This document shows, in pieces, positions 1-10,808 of a DNA stretch of 59,411 nucleotides (position 1 is the first letter of the stretch; each line of letters starts with the position of its first letter). The stretch lies in assembly GCF_001945395.1 (NCBI RefSeq), contig NZ_MSXV01000003.1:1-59411 (forward strand). Reading direction: 5' to 3'. This DNA comes from Pseudomonas sp. PA15(2017) (GTDB taxonomy: Bacteria > Pseudomonadota > Gammaproteobacteria > Pseudomonadales > Pseudomonadaceae). The notes beneath the pieces are model-generated. The model was not told the DNA's origin, ran no database searches, and worked only from the letters and a program-made list of their open reading frames with translations. The position numbers and the translations under genes were made by a program.

Positions 1-45
1 TGCTCACCTGAAAGGTTGGTCGCGACCTTTCGAATCGTACAAAAG

Positions 46-72
46 CAAACGCCCCGAACAATGTCGGGGCGT
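46..72 (-). terminator. Rho-independent terminator downstream of the DUF1285/DUF4823 genes
   Basis: A perfect 9-bp stem (49-57 with 64-72) closes a 6-nt loop. Read on the minus strand it is followed by a T-rich stretch (TTTGCTTTTG). It lies about 70 bp after the stop of the DUF1285 gene, so it most likely ends that transcript. Confidence 0.7.
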
Positions 73-139
73 CTGATGGGATCACTACCTGCATCAGCGA
101 CTTTTCACACGCTCTGCTCGGGAGCCTTTTTCTTGGCCG

Positions 140-706
140 CTACTCCAGCGGCCCGATGGGGAAGAATACCCCGCCACTCCACACGCCCAGCCAGGGTTGG
201 CCATCGATTTCGCGAGTCTGCGCCAGCTCCACCAGCTGATAGAACACGTTGCGGTGAATCAGTGCTTCCAGGTTGGCGCGCACGTGCACGTAGGGCGAAG
301 GCTCCTGGGTTTGCGGGTCGAGTTCTACCCGCAGCGGATGCTCGGCACCTGCTTCGACCTCGTCGCCGACGTTGGTGACGAACTTCAGCACCTGGGTTTC
401 GCCCTGCCCGCTCGCCTGCAGCGACACCGCCACGAAGGGTGCGTCATCGACGGTGATGCCGACCTTCTCCACTGGCGTGACCAGGAAGTAATCATCGCCA
501 TCGCGGCGAATGATGGTCGAGAACAACCGCACCATCGCCGGCCGCCCGATCGGCGTGCCCATATAGAACCAGGTGCCGTCGCGGGCGATGCGCATGTCGA
601 TGTCGCCACAGAAATCAGGGTTCCACAGGTGTACCGGCGGCATGCCCTTGCTGCCCGCCGGCGGAATCTGCGCCAGCAAGTTGCCGGCCTTGTCGCCCTC
701 GCTCAT
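140..706 (-). CDS. DUF1285 domain-containing protein
   Basis: A soluble 188-residue protein resembling the DUF1285 family, which is common in proteobacteria and of unknown molecular role. It has no signal peptide or membrane segment. The recognisable core runs from the [14 protein letters not shown] block through the YFLVTPVEK block. I chose the ATG at 706 (MSEGDK) because GGGAG stands just upstream. The longer in-frame start at 751 would run into the lipoprotein gene. It follows that lipoprotein gene by 13 bp and probably shares its transcript, which ends at the terminator near position 50. Family assignment rests on memory of the motif pattern, and no function can be deduced. Confidence 0.75.
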   Translation of the reverse strand: MSEGDKAGNLLAQIPPAGSKGMPPVHLWNPDFCGDIDMRIARDGTWFYMGTPIGRPAMVRLFSTIIRRDGDDYFLVTPVEKVGITVDDAPFVAVSLQASGQGETQVLKFVTNVGDEVEAGAEHPLRVELDPQTQEPSPYVHVRANLEALIHRNVFYQLVELAQTREIDGQPWLGVWSGGVFFPIGPLE

Positions 707-719
707 TGCCACTCCCAGG

Positions 720-1325
720 TTATCGGCTGAAACCCAGGAGTGTACGCGCATAATCCTCGAGCGGCGCCCGGATCAGGTCTTCGGGCCTGGCATCGTAAAA
801 GGTCAGGAAGCCGCCGCGGCTGCGAATGCGCGCGGTGTCGACCAGAAAACGGGTGTTGGTTTCGATCAGCATCAGTTGCAGCACGCTGCGGTCGGTGCCC
901 AGGCGATCGAACTCTTCCTGATTCTCCCATTCCTCCATCGTGCCGATGCGATCGTCTGCATAGGCGAAACGGGTGTAGAGCAGATAGTGGGCGCCAGCGG
1001 CACGGGCCTCACCCAGCGCTTCGTCCAGGCCGACCGGCGTGCGGGCGCGGCGAACCATGGGGAAATACTCGACGAAGCCGCGAAACGCTTCCTCGGCCAC
1101 CACGTTGGGCCGCGGGTAGGCGTGCTTGCCGCTGGGGGTGAATGGGCCCTGGGCGATGTAGATGAACGAATCGGGCTGCAGGCGCCAGGAAGCCGAACGG
1201 CGGATCGTGCTGTGGTCCAGCACGCCGGCATCGCGCAGGTGGTAGGTGGCACCATCGGCCATGTCGCTGACGTTCATGCAGCCGGTCAGGCTCAGCACGA
1301 AAGCCAGGGCGAACAGGTTACGCAT
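720..1325 (-). CDS. DUF4823 domain lipoprotein
   Basis: A 201-residue protein with a short lipoprotein signal: a hydrophobic stretch follows MRN and ends in the lipobox LTGC, so the mature protein would start at Cys16 and be lipid-anchored. The rest resembles the DUF4823 family of Pseudomonas, whose function is unknown. The start follows directly from the signal peptide. It lies 13 bp upstream of the DUF1285 gene and is probably co-transcribed with it. Residue +2 after the lipobox Cys is Asn, not Asp, which by the enteric Lol rule suggests the outer membrane. That rule is only approximate in Pseudomonas. Confidence 0.75.
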   Translation of the reverse strand: MRNLFALAFVLSLTGCMNVSDMADGATYHLRDAGVLDHSTIRRSASWRLQPDSFIYIAQGPFTPSGKHAYPRPNVVAEEAFRGFVEYFPMVRRARTPVGLDEALGEARAAGAHYLLYTRFAYADDRIGTMEEWENQEEFDRLGTDRSVLQLMLIETNTRFLVDTARIRSRGGFLTFYDARPEDLIRAPLEDYARTLLGFSR

Positions 1326-1426
1326 ATGAAATCTCCCGACACCGGCGACGGAAAACCGGCGAATGACTGCCTCAAGCAGGTTTCGCGCCAGGAGACCCGC
1401 GCGACCTCGACAGGCCTCGCCACGAC

Positions 1427-2065
1427 TCAGGCGGGAGGCGTTTCGCTGTCGCGCTTGCGCTTGTTGCCCATGCGCACGCCGATGTCCATCAGGAACTGGA
1501 AGAAGCCTTCCTGATCCTCGAGCACGTTGCTCCAGAACGGCGAGTGATAGAGCGCCACGGCGCCGTGCACCAGCGCCCAGGCTGCGCAGTAGTGGAAGTA
1601 CGGCGGCACGTCCTCGAGCTTGCCTTCGGCGATGCGCCCCTTGATCAACTGGGTCAGCCGCTCGAAGTTGGAGGCGCGGATGGCATGCAATTGCTCGACC
1701 AGTTCCGGCACCTGGTTGCCCTTGACCACCTTCTCTTCCAGGCGATCGAACAGACGGTAGCGCTGCGGGTCGCGCATGCGGAACTCGAAATAGGCCCGCG
1801 ACAACGCCTCCTTGTCACGGTCGATGTCGGACGAGTGCAGCAGCTCGTTCAGATCACGCTCGTAGTCGAGCATCAGGCGCAGGTAGATTTCCGCCTTCGA
1901 CTTGAAGTGCTTGTAGATGGTGCCTTTGCCGATGCCCACGGCGTCGGCAATCATCTCCACCGTCACGCTGTCCTCACCCTGCTCGAGGAAGAGTTTCAGA
2001 GCGATGTCGAGGATCTCCTGCTCACGGCGGCGAAACTCACGGATCTTGCGGGGTTCTTTCTGCAT
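1427..2065 (-). CDS. TetR-family transcriptional regulator
   Basis: A 212-residue TetR-type repressor. The N-terminal helix-turn-helix (about residues 15-60) has the usual signature: ILDIALKLFLEQG, then VTVEMIADAVGIGKGTIYKHFKSK. The C-terminal half is all-helical and should form the ligand-binding and dimer domain. I chose the ATG at 2065 (MQKEPRK). The longer frame to 2152 would overlap the divergent aminotransferase start. The 73-bp divergent gap to that gene suggests, by inference, that the regulator controls itself and perhaps the aminotransferase. The ligand is unknown. The same position in P. aeruginosa, near the rgsA-tatD-pilZ region, is also held by a TetR regulator (from memory). Confidence 0.85.
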   Translation of the reverse strand: MQKEPRKIREFRRREQEILDIALKLFLEQGEDSVTVEMIADAVGIGKGTIYKHFKSKAEIYLRLMLDYERDLNELLHSSDIDRDKEALSRAYFEFRMRDPQRYRLFDRLEEKVVKGNQVPELVEQLHAIRASNFERLTQLIKGRIAEGKLEDVPPYFHYCAAWALVHGAVALYHSPFWSNVLEDQEGFFQFLMDIGVRMGNKRKRDSETPPA

Positions 2066-2138
2066 AGGGAAATGACAAGGTCGGAATTCAAGTCCGCTAT
2101 TATGCCCAACTAACGCCAAATTGCACGGATCACGCGAC

Positions 2139-3272
2139 ATGAATGCCATCATTGACGAGTTTCCCCAGCCGACCGATCTCTACTACCTCAATCACGCCGC
2201 CGTTGCACCCTGGCCAGCACGCAGCGCACGGGCCGTGGAGCGCTTCGCTCGGGAGAACATCGCTACCGGCGCCCGCGACTACGCGCAATGGCTGGTCATT
2301 GAACGCACCCTGCGCGAGCGCTTGGCGCGTTTGCTCAACGCCGCCTCGCGCGCCGATATCGCGCTGGTGAAGAACACCTCCGAAGCCTTGTCGTTCGTTG
2401 CCTTCGGCCTGGACTGGCGCGAAGGTGACCAGGTGATCATCAGCACCGAGGAATTCCCCTCCAACCGTATCGTCTGGGAAGCGTTGCGCCCGCGCGGCGT
2501 GAAAGTGGTGCAGGTCGACCTGCAGGGCGGCGATGCTGAAGGCGCCCTGCTCGCCGCCTGCACGCCGCGCACCCGGCTGATGGCGATCAGCGCCGTGCAA
2601 TACGCCAGCGGCCTGCGCCTGGACCTCGAACGCCTGGGCGTGGGCTGCGAGCAACGCGACGTGCTGCTGTGCGTCGATGCCATCCAGCAACTGGGCGCCC
2701 TGAGCATGGACGTGCAGCGCAGCCGCTGCGCCTTCGCCATGGCCGATGGGCACAAATGGATGCTCGGCCCGGAAGGCCTGGGCGTGTTCTACTGCCGCCA
2801 GGACTTGCGGGAGCGCCTCGCCCTGCACGAATACGGCTGGCATATGCTGGAAAACGCCGGCGACTATGACCGCGATGACTGGGCCCCCGCGCGCAGCGCC
2901 CGCCGCTTCGAGTGCGGCAGCCCCAACATGCTCGGCGCCATGGCCCTGGAGGCCAGCCTGTCGCTGCTCGAGGAAGTGGGCATGCCTCAGGTCGAACGCG
3001 CATTGCACGAGCGGGTGCAATGGTTGCTCGATGGGTTGGCCGAGATGGCCGGCGTACGCCTGCTCAGTGCCCAAGAGCGCGACCGGCGCGCCGGCATCGT
3101 CACCTTCACGGCGGACGGCTGGGACAATCGCCAACTGCACGAACGTCTCAAGGCCGAGCAGATCATCTGCGCCCAGCGCGGCGGCGGCATTCGCCTGTCA
3201 CCGCACTTCTACACAGAAGCGCGGGTGATCGACCACACCCTGCAACGCCTGCGGGCGATCCTCAGCGAATAG
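2139..3272 (+). CDS. PLP-dependent aminotransferase class V (cysteine desulfurase / isopenicillin-N epimerase-like)
   Basis: A 377-residue fold-type I PLP enzyme. The N-terminal YYLNHAAVAPWP block is the usual substrate-proximal start of class-V enzymes. KNTSEALSFVAFG holds the phosphate-binding region, Asp180 (LLCVDAIQQLG) should pair with the pyridine nitrogen, and Lys206 in DGHKWMLGPEG is the expected Schiff-base lysine. I see no cysteine loop typical of IscS/SufS catalysis, so a desulfurase role cannot be claimed; racemase, epimerase or lyase activity is equally possible. I chose the ATG at 2139 rather than the start 18 bp upstream because family members begin close to the YYLNHA motif. 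It is divergent from the TetR gene. Confidence 0.8.
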   Translation: MNAIIDEFPQPTDLYYLNHAAVAPWPARSARAVERFARENIATGARDYAQWLVIERTLRERLARLLNAASRADIALVKNTSEALSFVAFGLDWREGDQVIISTEEFPSNRIVWEALRPRGVKVVQVDLQGGDAEGALLAACTPRTRLMAISAVQYASGLRLDLERLGVGCEQRDVLLCVDAIQQLGALSMDVQRSRCAFAMADGHKWMLGPEGLGVFYCRQDLRERLALHEYGWHMLENAGDYDRDDWAPARSARRFECGSPNMLGAMALEASLSLLEEVGMPQVERALHERVQWLLDGLAEMAGVRLLSAQERDRRAGIVTFTADGWDNRQLHERLKAEQIICAQRGGGIRLSPHFYTEARVIDHTLQRLRAILSE

Positions 3273-3339
3273 GCACTCACAGCCGGCGGGAGTATTCCAA
3301 ATCCGTTTAAAGCCGCCATGGATGATGGCCGCGGATGAT

Positions 3340-3346
3340 CGATACT
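3340..3346 (+). promoter_or_regulatory. Possible sigma-S type -10 element for RgsA
   Basis: CGATACT matches the RpoS -10 core CTATACT at 6 of 7 positions. It lies about 7 nt before the predicted 5' end of the small RNA. RgsA is known to depend on RpoS. No clear -35 was seen, which fits RpoS promoters. Confidence 0.4.
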
Positions 3347-3352
3347 CAAGCG

Positions 3353-3468
3353 TACCGGTGCGGCATATTCCCCCAAGTGTCGCAGCGGCCGAAGTGCCGA
3401 GGACCGCGCACTTCGTTTGACTCCTAATGGTCTTGACCCGGATTCCGTCCCGAAGCCGGGTTTTTTTA
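3353..3468 (+). ncRNA. rgsA: Probable small regulatory RNA RgsA (P16)
   Basis: About 116 nt of non-coding DNA runs between the RpoS-like -10 and a strong intrinsic terminator and lies before tatD. In P. aeruginosa the sRNA RgsA (P16, annotated PA2958.1) occupies this neighbourhood, is about 120 nt long and depends on RpoS and indirectly on GacA. Length, position and promoter type all agree. A possible internal hairpin pairs CGAAGTG with CACTTCG. The identity is inferred from synteny and architecture, not from alignment. RgsA has been linked to oxidative-stress resistance and motility. Confidence 0.6.
3436..3467 (+). terminator. Rho-independent terminator of the sRNA
   Basis: ACCCGG at 3436-3441 pairs with CCGGGT at 3456-3461. 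A further TTC/GAA pairing lies inside it past one A-G mismatch, and seven T residues follow. Confidence 0.85.
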
Positions 3469-3539
3469 TGCCTCTTTCGCATAGATTAGAAAGTTAGGGG
3501 TGCTACCGGACTGGCCATAAAGTTTCAGCTGCCGATGGC

Positions 3540-4030
3540 TTGGCTCTCTCCATTCGGGCTAGGCGCCCCCGCCCTGCTGCGCCGGGGTTTCCTCGCTCTA
3601 TCACCACTCCAGGGGCACGCTGCGAAGGGCCATCCCTGGCCCATCGCAGCTCTCGCGACATCCATGTCGCTCAATCCCTTACATAGCGACTCCACTCGGC
3701 CTCCTGGAGGGGGCTTGGGCGTCGCTTATACGATCGCAGCTCGAGAGCAAAAGCGAAACTAGACGCCGCCGAACTTGAGTCTGCGGAAATCTTGCAAGCT
3801 CGCGCTCCGATCCCGTCAGGAAGCCGAGTGCAGGTGTTGCGTAGGGGAGCGAGCCGCATGGATGCGGCGAGAGGCTTAAAGGGCCAGGGACGGCCCTTGT
3901 AAGCCGGCCCCCGGAGCGGCGCCGGAGCGAGGGAAGTTTCGCGTAGCGAAACCTGGATGTCGGGGTGCCCTTCTTTGGCACACCTTTCTTGGGCAAGCAA
4001 GAAAGGTGTGGCGCCCGTAGGGGGCGCAAC
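3540..4030. repeat. Pseudomonas dispersed non-coding repeat block with a long imperfect inverted repeat
   Basis: No credible gene lies in 3470-4160. The stretch 3625-3704 and the reverse complement of 3819-3898 are clearly homologous over about 80 bp. Shared landmarks are AAGGGCC(A/G)TCCCTGGCCC, GCATCCATG and CACTCGGC(C/T)TCC. They flank about 115 bp of unrelated sequence. A second feature, GGATGTCGGGGTGCC followed by a hairpin, completes the block. Similar sequence is, from memory, scattered through many Pseudomonas genomes, where it is often mis-called as small ORFs. Confidence 0.6.
3979..4010. repeat. Perfect 13-bp stem-loop inside the dispersed repeat
   Basis: CACACCTTTCTTG (3979-3991) is the exact reverse complement of 3998-4010, with loop GGCAAG. 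It lies between the sRNA terminator and the end of tatD. It lacks a T-run on either strand, so it is a repeat-borne hairpin rather than a normal terminator. Confidence 0.75.
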
Positions 4031-4162
4031 AAATAGGTTCAGTCGACGCGTTAATGGATAGTGTCAAGCTAGTAAGTGATATGCACACAAGCTTGCCAGT
4101 CTGGTGGCAAGCAGATCTTCACAGCGAAGACGACAAAACCGCTAGCGGTTTTCCTGGGCACG

Positions 4163-4954
4163 TCAAGCGTCAGCGGCGACTCGGGCCAGGGGGAACAACC
4201 GCCTGAAGTTGTCGCCAGTCTGCTGCGCAAAGGTTTCGTAGCTGACACCACGCAGCGTCGCCAGATACTCGGCGACATCGCGCACGTACTCCGGCAGGTT
4301 CGGCTTGCCACGGTGCGGCACGGGGGCGAGATAGGGTGAATCGGTTTCCACCAGCAGCCGGTCGGCCGGCACCTGGCGAGCGACTTCGCGCAGCGCCTCG
4401 GCATTGCGGAACGTAACGATGCCGGACAGCGAAATGTAGAAGCCGATATCCAGCGCCGCCCTGGCCATTTCCCAGTCCTCGGTGAAACAGTGCAGCACGC
4501 CACCCTGAGGCAGCGCGGCTTCGCGCAGCAACTTCAGGGTATCGGCGCGGGCTTCACGGGTATGCACGATGACCGGCTTGCCGGTAATCTGCGCGGCCTG
4601 CAGGTGCAGGCGAAATGCTTCCTGCTGCAGCTCGGCCGCTTCGGGCTCGTAGTGATAATCCAGACCGGTCTCGCCGATGGCCACCACGCCAGGATGGTCC
4701 AACTCGGCGAGCAGCCAGTCCAGCGCCGGCGCACTGCCGGGCTCGAGATCCAGCGGGTGGATGCCGACGGAGCAATCGACATCGGCATAGCGACCCGCCA
4801 ACTCGCGCACCGCGGCAGCGTTGTCGGCGCTCACGCCAATGCACAGGAAATGGCGGACGCCACGGGCGCGGGCAGCGGCCAGCGCATCGTCCAGGGAACC
4901 GCCATGGGCGGCCAGGTCGAGACGGTCGAGGTGGCAGTGGGAATCGACGAGCAT
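4163..4954 (-). CDS. TatD-family metal-dependent hydrolase / DNase (YcfH type)
   Basis: A 263-residue TIM-barrel amidohydrolase. MLVDSHCHLDRLD holds the first two metal ligands (His6, His8). GETGLDYHY carries the bridging acidic residue, HTREA and HCFTED the next histidines, and ETDSPYLAP the C-terminal aspartate. Length and motifs are typical of TatD/YcfH, which act as 3'-5' exonucleases or D-aminoacyl-tRNA deacylase-like enzymes; which activity applies here cannot be told. It is the last gene of the holB-pilZ-tatD end of the fatty-acid cluster, as in other pseudomonads, and lies 87 bp after pilZ. Confidence 0.9.
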   Translation of the reverse strand: MLVDSHCHLDRLDLAAHGGSLDDALAAARARGVRHFLCIGVSADNAAAVRELAGRYADVDCSVGIHPLDLEPGSAPALDWLLAELDHPGVVAIGETGLDYHYEPEAAELQQEAFRLHLQAAQITGKPVIVHTREARADTLKLLREAALPQGGVLHCFTEDWEMARAALDIGFYISLSGIVTFRNAEALREVARQVPADRLLVETDSPYLAPVPHRGKPNLPEYVRDVAEYLATLRGVSYETFAQQTGDNFRRLFPLARVAADA

Positions 4955-5041
4955 AAATCAGAACCTTGAGCGGCAGGCGGGATGCGGCACGTCACCTGAC
5001 AGACCAAGGGGTCTGCCAGCCATGCGCATAAAGGGCCGCTG

Positions 5042-5398
5042 TTACATCGTATGGGTGGGACGATCGGACTTGAGGGCGCCAGCCAGGTAGGTCTCGATCT
5101 TGTTGCGAGCGGTATTGTCGCCTTCGTTGAACTGCACGCCTACGCCAGCGGCGCGGTTGCCCTGGGCGCCTTTCGGGGTGATCCACACCACTTTGCCGGC
5201 CACCGGGATCTTTTCCGGCTCGTCCATCAGGTTGAGCAGCATGAACACTTCATCACCGAGCTTGTAGCTCTTGTTGGTGGGAATGAACAGGCCGCCATTC
5301 TTGATGAAGGGCATGTAGGCGGCATACAGCACGGACTTGTCCTTGATGGTCAGGGACAGGATGCCGTTACGGGGTCCCAGATTAGGTGGCAAGTTCAT
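5042..5398 (-). CDS. pilZ: PilZ type IV pilus assembly protein
   Basis: A 118-residue single PilZ domain. In P. aeruginosa PilZ is needed for type IV pilus biogenesis and works with PilF and FimX. The founding PilZ lacks the RxxxR c-di-GMP binding motif, and none is seen at the N-terminus here (MNLPPNLGPRNGILSLTI), so it probably does not bind c-di-GMP itself. The C-terminal KVVWITPKG and GVGVQF blocks match. Its place directly downstream of holB is the conserved one. Confidence 0.93.
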   Translation of the reverse strand: MNLPPNLGPRNGILSLTIKDKSVLYAAYMPFIKNGGLFIPTNKSYKLGDEVFMLLNLMDEPEKIPVAGKVVWITPKGAQGNRAAGVGVQFNEGDNTARNKIETYLAGALKSDRPTHTM

Positions 5399-5432
5399 GC
5401 GTGATTCCTGAAGTCATGACGTGAGCCCGATT

Positions 5433-8105
<2,673 letters not shown>

Positions 8106-8108
8106 GAA

Positions 8109-8921
8109 TCAGCGGTCCAGTAGATGTCGGGCAAGGGTCTGCAGTTTACGGGTGAGCGGGCCCACCGGCCAGTGACGGGCCTGCAGCCGACGTACCGGCC
8201 ACACGCCATACAGGCTGTTGCAGAGAAAGACTTCATCGGCGCCCAGCAGTTCGTCCAATTCGATATCGCGAACCTGGCACTCGATGCCCAGCGCCTGCGC
8301 CTGTTCGAGCAGTTCGGCGCGCATCACCCCGGCCACGCCGCAGCGCTGCAGGTCGGCCGTGACCAGCACGCCGCCGCTAACCAGAAACAGGTTGCTGAAC
8401 ACCCCTTCGATCACCCGCCCGGAAACATCGCGCATCAGTCCTTCGGCGTACTCGGCATCCTGCCATTCGGCGCGCGCCAACACTTGTTCGAGGCGGTTGA
8501 GGTGCTTGAGGCCGGCGAGCAGCGGCTGCTCGGCCAGGCGCGTGCTACAGGGATGCAGACAAACGCCCTGCTCGGCGTGCTGGGCGGGATACGCCGGCGT
8601 GGCGGCGGACTGCAGGATATGCCGCGGTGCGCCGGTCGACGGCGCATAGCCGCGCTGGCCATCGCCGCGGGTGACGATCAGCTTGGCAACGCCCTCACCC
8701 AGCCCGACGCAGAAGGCCGTCAACTCGCGGCGCAGCCGGTCGACATCCAGGCCGATATGCAGGCGCGCACAACCAGCCGTGACCCGCGCCAGATGCCGCT
8801 CCAGCAGCACCGGCCGGCCGCCACGCACCGCCATGGTCTCGAACAGGCCGTCACCGTAGGCCAGGCCGCGGTCAGCCAGGGGCAGCGACGCCACTGGCTG
8901 ACCGTCGACCCACTGCAGCAT
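8109..8921 (-). CDS. pabC: Aminodeoxychorismate lyase
   Basis: A 270-residue fold-type IV PLP enzyme that releases pyruvate from 4-amino-4-deoxychorismate to give p-aminobenzoate for folate. Seen are the N-terminal DRGLAYGDGLFETMAV block and the expected PLP lysine in LKHLNRLEQVLAR. EGVFSNLFLV and GVAGVMR are typical of this fold. Its ATG overlaps the fabF stop by one base (TGATG), indicating translational coupling. Confidence 0.93.
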   Translation of the reverse strand: MLQWVDGQPVASLPLADRGLAYGDGLFETMAVRGGRPVLLERHLARVTAGCARLHIGLDVDRLRRELTAFCVGLGEGVAKLIVTRGDGQRGYAPSTGAPRHILQSAATPAYPAQHAEQGVCLHPCSTRLAEQPLLAGLKHLNRLEQVLARAEWQDAEYAEGLMRDVSGRVIEGVFSNLFLVSGGVLVTADLQRCGVAGVMRAELLEQAQALGIECQVRDIELDELLGADEVFLCNSLYGVWPVRRLQARHWPVGPLTRKLQTLARHLLDR

Positions 8922-10165
8922 CAGTCGGCGTACCGACGGAATACCAGCGAGCCGTTGGTGCCACCAAACCCGAAGGAGTTGGACAGCACCACGTCCATCG
9001 GCATCTTGCGCGCCTCAAAAGGCACGAAGTCGAGGTCGCAGCCTTCGTCCGGCTGATCCAGGTTGATGGTCGGCGGCGCGATCTGGTCACGCAGTGCCAG
9101 CACGCTGAAGATCGCCTCCACCGCACCAGCGGCGCCCAGCAGGTGGCCGGTCATGGACTTGGTCGAACTGACCGCCAGCTTGTGGGCGTGCTCGCCGAAC
9201 ACGGTCTTGATCGCCGCCACTTCCGCCTTGTCGCCGGCCGAAGTCGAGGTGCCGTGGGCGTTGATGTACTGCACCGCGGACGGCTCGATACCGGCATCAC
9301 GCAGGGCGTTGGCCATGCAGCGGGCAGCACCGGCGCCATCTTCGGGTGGCGAGGTCATGTGAAAGGCGTCGCCGCTCATGCCGAAGCCGATCAGCTCGGC
9401 ATAAATGGTCGCGCCGCGGGCCTTGGCATGCTCGAGCTCTTCGAGCACCAGAGCGCCGGCGCCGTCGGAGAGCACGAAGCCGTCACGGTCCTTGTCCCAC
9501 GGACGGCTCGCCCTGGTCGGCTCGTCGTTGCGGGTGGACATCGCCCGCGCTGCGCCGAAGCCGCCCAGGCCCAGGCCACAGGCCGCCATCTCGGCGCCAC
9601 CGGCGATCATCACGTCCGCCTCGCCATAGGCGATGTTGCGCGCAGCCATGCCGATGCAGTGAGTGCCGGTGGTGCACGCCGTGGAAATGGCGTAGTTGGG
9701 GCCCTGCAGACCCAGGTGGATCGACAGGAAACCGGAAATCATGTTGATGATCGAGCCCGGCACGAAGAACGGCGAAATGCGCCGTGGCCCCTGCTCATGC
9801 AGCGATTTGCAGTTGTTCTCGATGTTGGTCAGGCCGCCGATGCCGGAGCCCATGGCCACACCGATGCGGTCACGGTTGGCGTCCGTGACTTGCAGCCCGG
9901 AATCGCGGGCGGCCTGGAAGCAGGCGGCCAGGCCGTACTGGATGAACAGGTCGAGCTTGCGCGCCTCTTTGGGCGACAGATAGGGCTCGACATCGAAATT
10001 CTTCACCGAACCGCCGATGCGGGTCGAAAAAGCGGAAAGATCCATGTGTTCGATCAGGCCGATACCACTGCGGCCGGCCAGAATGCCCTGCCAGCTGCTC
10101 GGCACATCGTTACCCAGCGGCGACAACATGCCCATACCGGTAACCACGACGCGTCTACGCGACAC
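8921..10165 (-). CDS. fabF: Beta-ketoacyl-ACP synthase II
   Basis: A 414-residue condensing enzyme that extends acyl-ACP with malonyl-ACP, including palmitoleate to cis-vaccenate. Its thiolase-fold triad is seen: Cys164 in [10 protein letters not shown], His in [11 protein letters not shown], and His in [13 protein letters not shown]. The start [12 protein letters not shown] is the normal FabF N-terminus. It is separated from acpP by 214 bp that contain a strong terminator, so its level probably depends on read-through or its own promoter. Confidence 0.97.
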   Translation of the reverse strand: MSRRRVVVTGMGMLSPLGNDVPSSWQGILAGRSGIGLIEHMDLSAFSTRIGGSVKNFDVEPYLSPKEARKLDLFIQYGLAACFQAARDSGLQVTDANRDRIGVAMGSGIGGLTNIENNCKSLHEQGPRRISPFFVPGSIINMISGFLSIHLGLQGPNYAISTACTTGTHCIGMAARNIAYGEADVMIAGGAEMAACGLGLGGFGAARAMSTRNDEPTRASRPWDKDRDGFVLSDGAGALVLEELEHAKARGATIYAELIGFGMSGDAFHMTSPPEDGAGAARCMANALRDAGIEPSAVQYINAHGTSTSAGDKAEVAAIKTVFGEHAHKLAVSSTKSMTGHLLGAAGAVEAIFSVLALRDQIAPPTINLDQPDEGCDLDFVPFEARKMPMDVVLSNSFGFGGTNGSLVFRRYAD

Positions 10166-10320
10166 AGCAATCTCCTCTTATCAGGTTTTTCGACACCGCG
10201 ATGCACCTGGCAAACCGTTGCCCAGGCCGTCGATCATCCGGCGATTGGCTCAGGGTAGCGGTTACCCGAGCGGATGACGCCCAAAGGCGCTCTTGCAAAC
10301 TTTTACAGCGAGCCTTCAAA

Positions 10321-10356
10321 GAAAAGCCGCACGCCTTTGCAGACGTGCGGCTTTTC
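10321..10356 (-). terminator. Strong intrinsic terminator between acpP and fabF
   Basis: A 13-bp perfect stem pairs 10321-10333 with 10344-10356. T or A runs at both stem edges make it work on either strand. It begins about 24 bp after the acpP stop. It should let acpP be made far in excess of the genes downstream. Confidence 0.85.
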
Positions 10357-10379
10357 CGATTCGGGAAGCGACGAACTGC

Positions 10380-10616
10380 TTACTGAGCGTGAGCAGTAAC
10401 GTAGTCGATGGCTTCCTGAACAGTGGTGATCTTCTCGGCTTGTTCGTCCGGGATCTCGGTCTCGAATTCTTCCTCGAGAGCCATCACCAGCTCAACGGTG
10501 TCAAGCGAGTCGGCACCCAGGTCTTCAACGAAGGAAGCGCTGTTGGTTACTTCTTCTTCCTTCACGCCCAGTTGCTCGGCAACGATTTTCTTGACGCGTT
10601 CTTCGATGGTGCTCAC
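10380..10616 (-). CDS. acpP: Acyl carrier protein
   Basis: A 78-residue, highly acidic helical protein that carries acyl chains in fatty-acid synthesis. Ser37 in [12 protein letters not shown] is the 4'-phosphopantetheine site. Length and sequence are typical. An upstream promoter-like element and a strong downstream terminator frame it, so it is likely also made as a short abundant mRNA. Confidence 0.98.
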   Translation of the reverse strand: MSTIEERVKKIVAEQLGVKEEEVTNSASFVEDLGADSLDTVELVMALEEEFETEIPDEQAEKITTVQEAIDYVTAHAQ

Positions 10617-10666
10617 GTGTTATCACTCCTATTGGACAAATCCAGCCAGCTGGTTGTGCCGGCAAG

Positions 10667-10694
10667 TGTATAGAAAGGGTTTTCAGCTTTTCAA
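10667..10694 (-). promoter_or_regulatory. Sigma-70-like promoter for acpP
   Basis: On the minus strand TTGAAA (10694-10689) is followed after 16 nt by TATACA (10672-10667). This would put the start site near 10660, about 44 nt before the acpP ATG. The -35 lies inside the inverted repeat at 10681-10701. Confidence 0.5.
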
Positions 10695-10701
10695 GCTGAA
10701 A
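10681..10701. repeat. 9-bp perfect inverted repeat overlapping the acpP -35
   Basis: TTTCAGCTT, TTC, AAGCTGAAA. It could be an operator for acpP, or a hairpin downstream of fabG without a U-tract. Confidence 0.5.
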
Positions 10702-10808
10702 GCCAGCGGCGCCCACGGAAATACGCCAACGATTCGGTGCGCAAACTTACAGCTTTATCACCAAGTTTGCATCGAATCGCAGACGTTCGCCGACGGCGCC
10801 CCTCGGAT

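Noticed and set aside
573..1514. Long plus-strand frame of 313 codons
   Set aside because: It lies antisense to the DUF1285 and DUF4823 genes; its translation shows no fold-like pattern. High GC makes such frames common.
3671..4088. Several overlapping minus-strand frames in the repeat block
   Set aside because: They are translations of a dispersed repeat and have no SD or domain.
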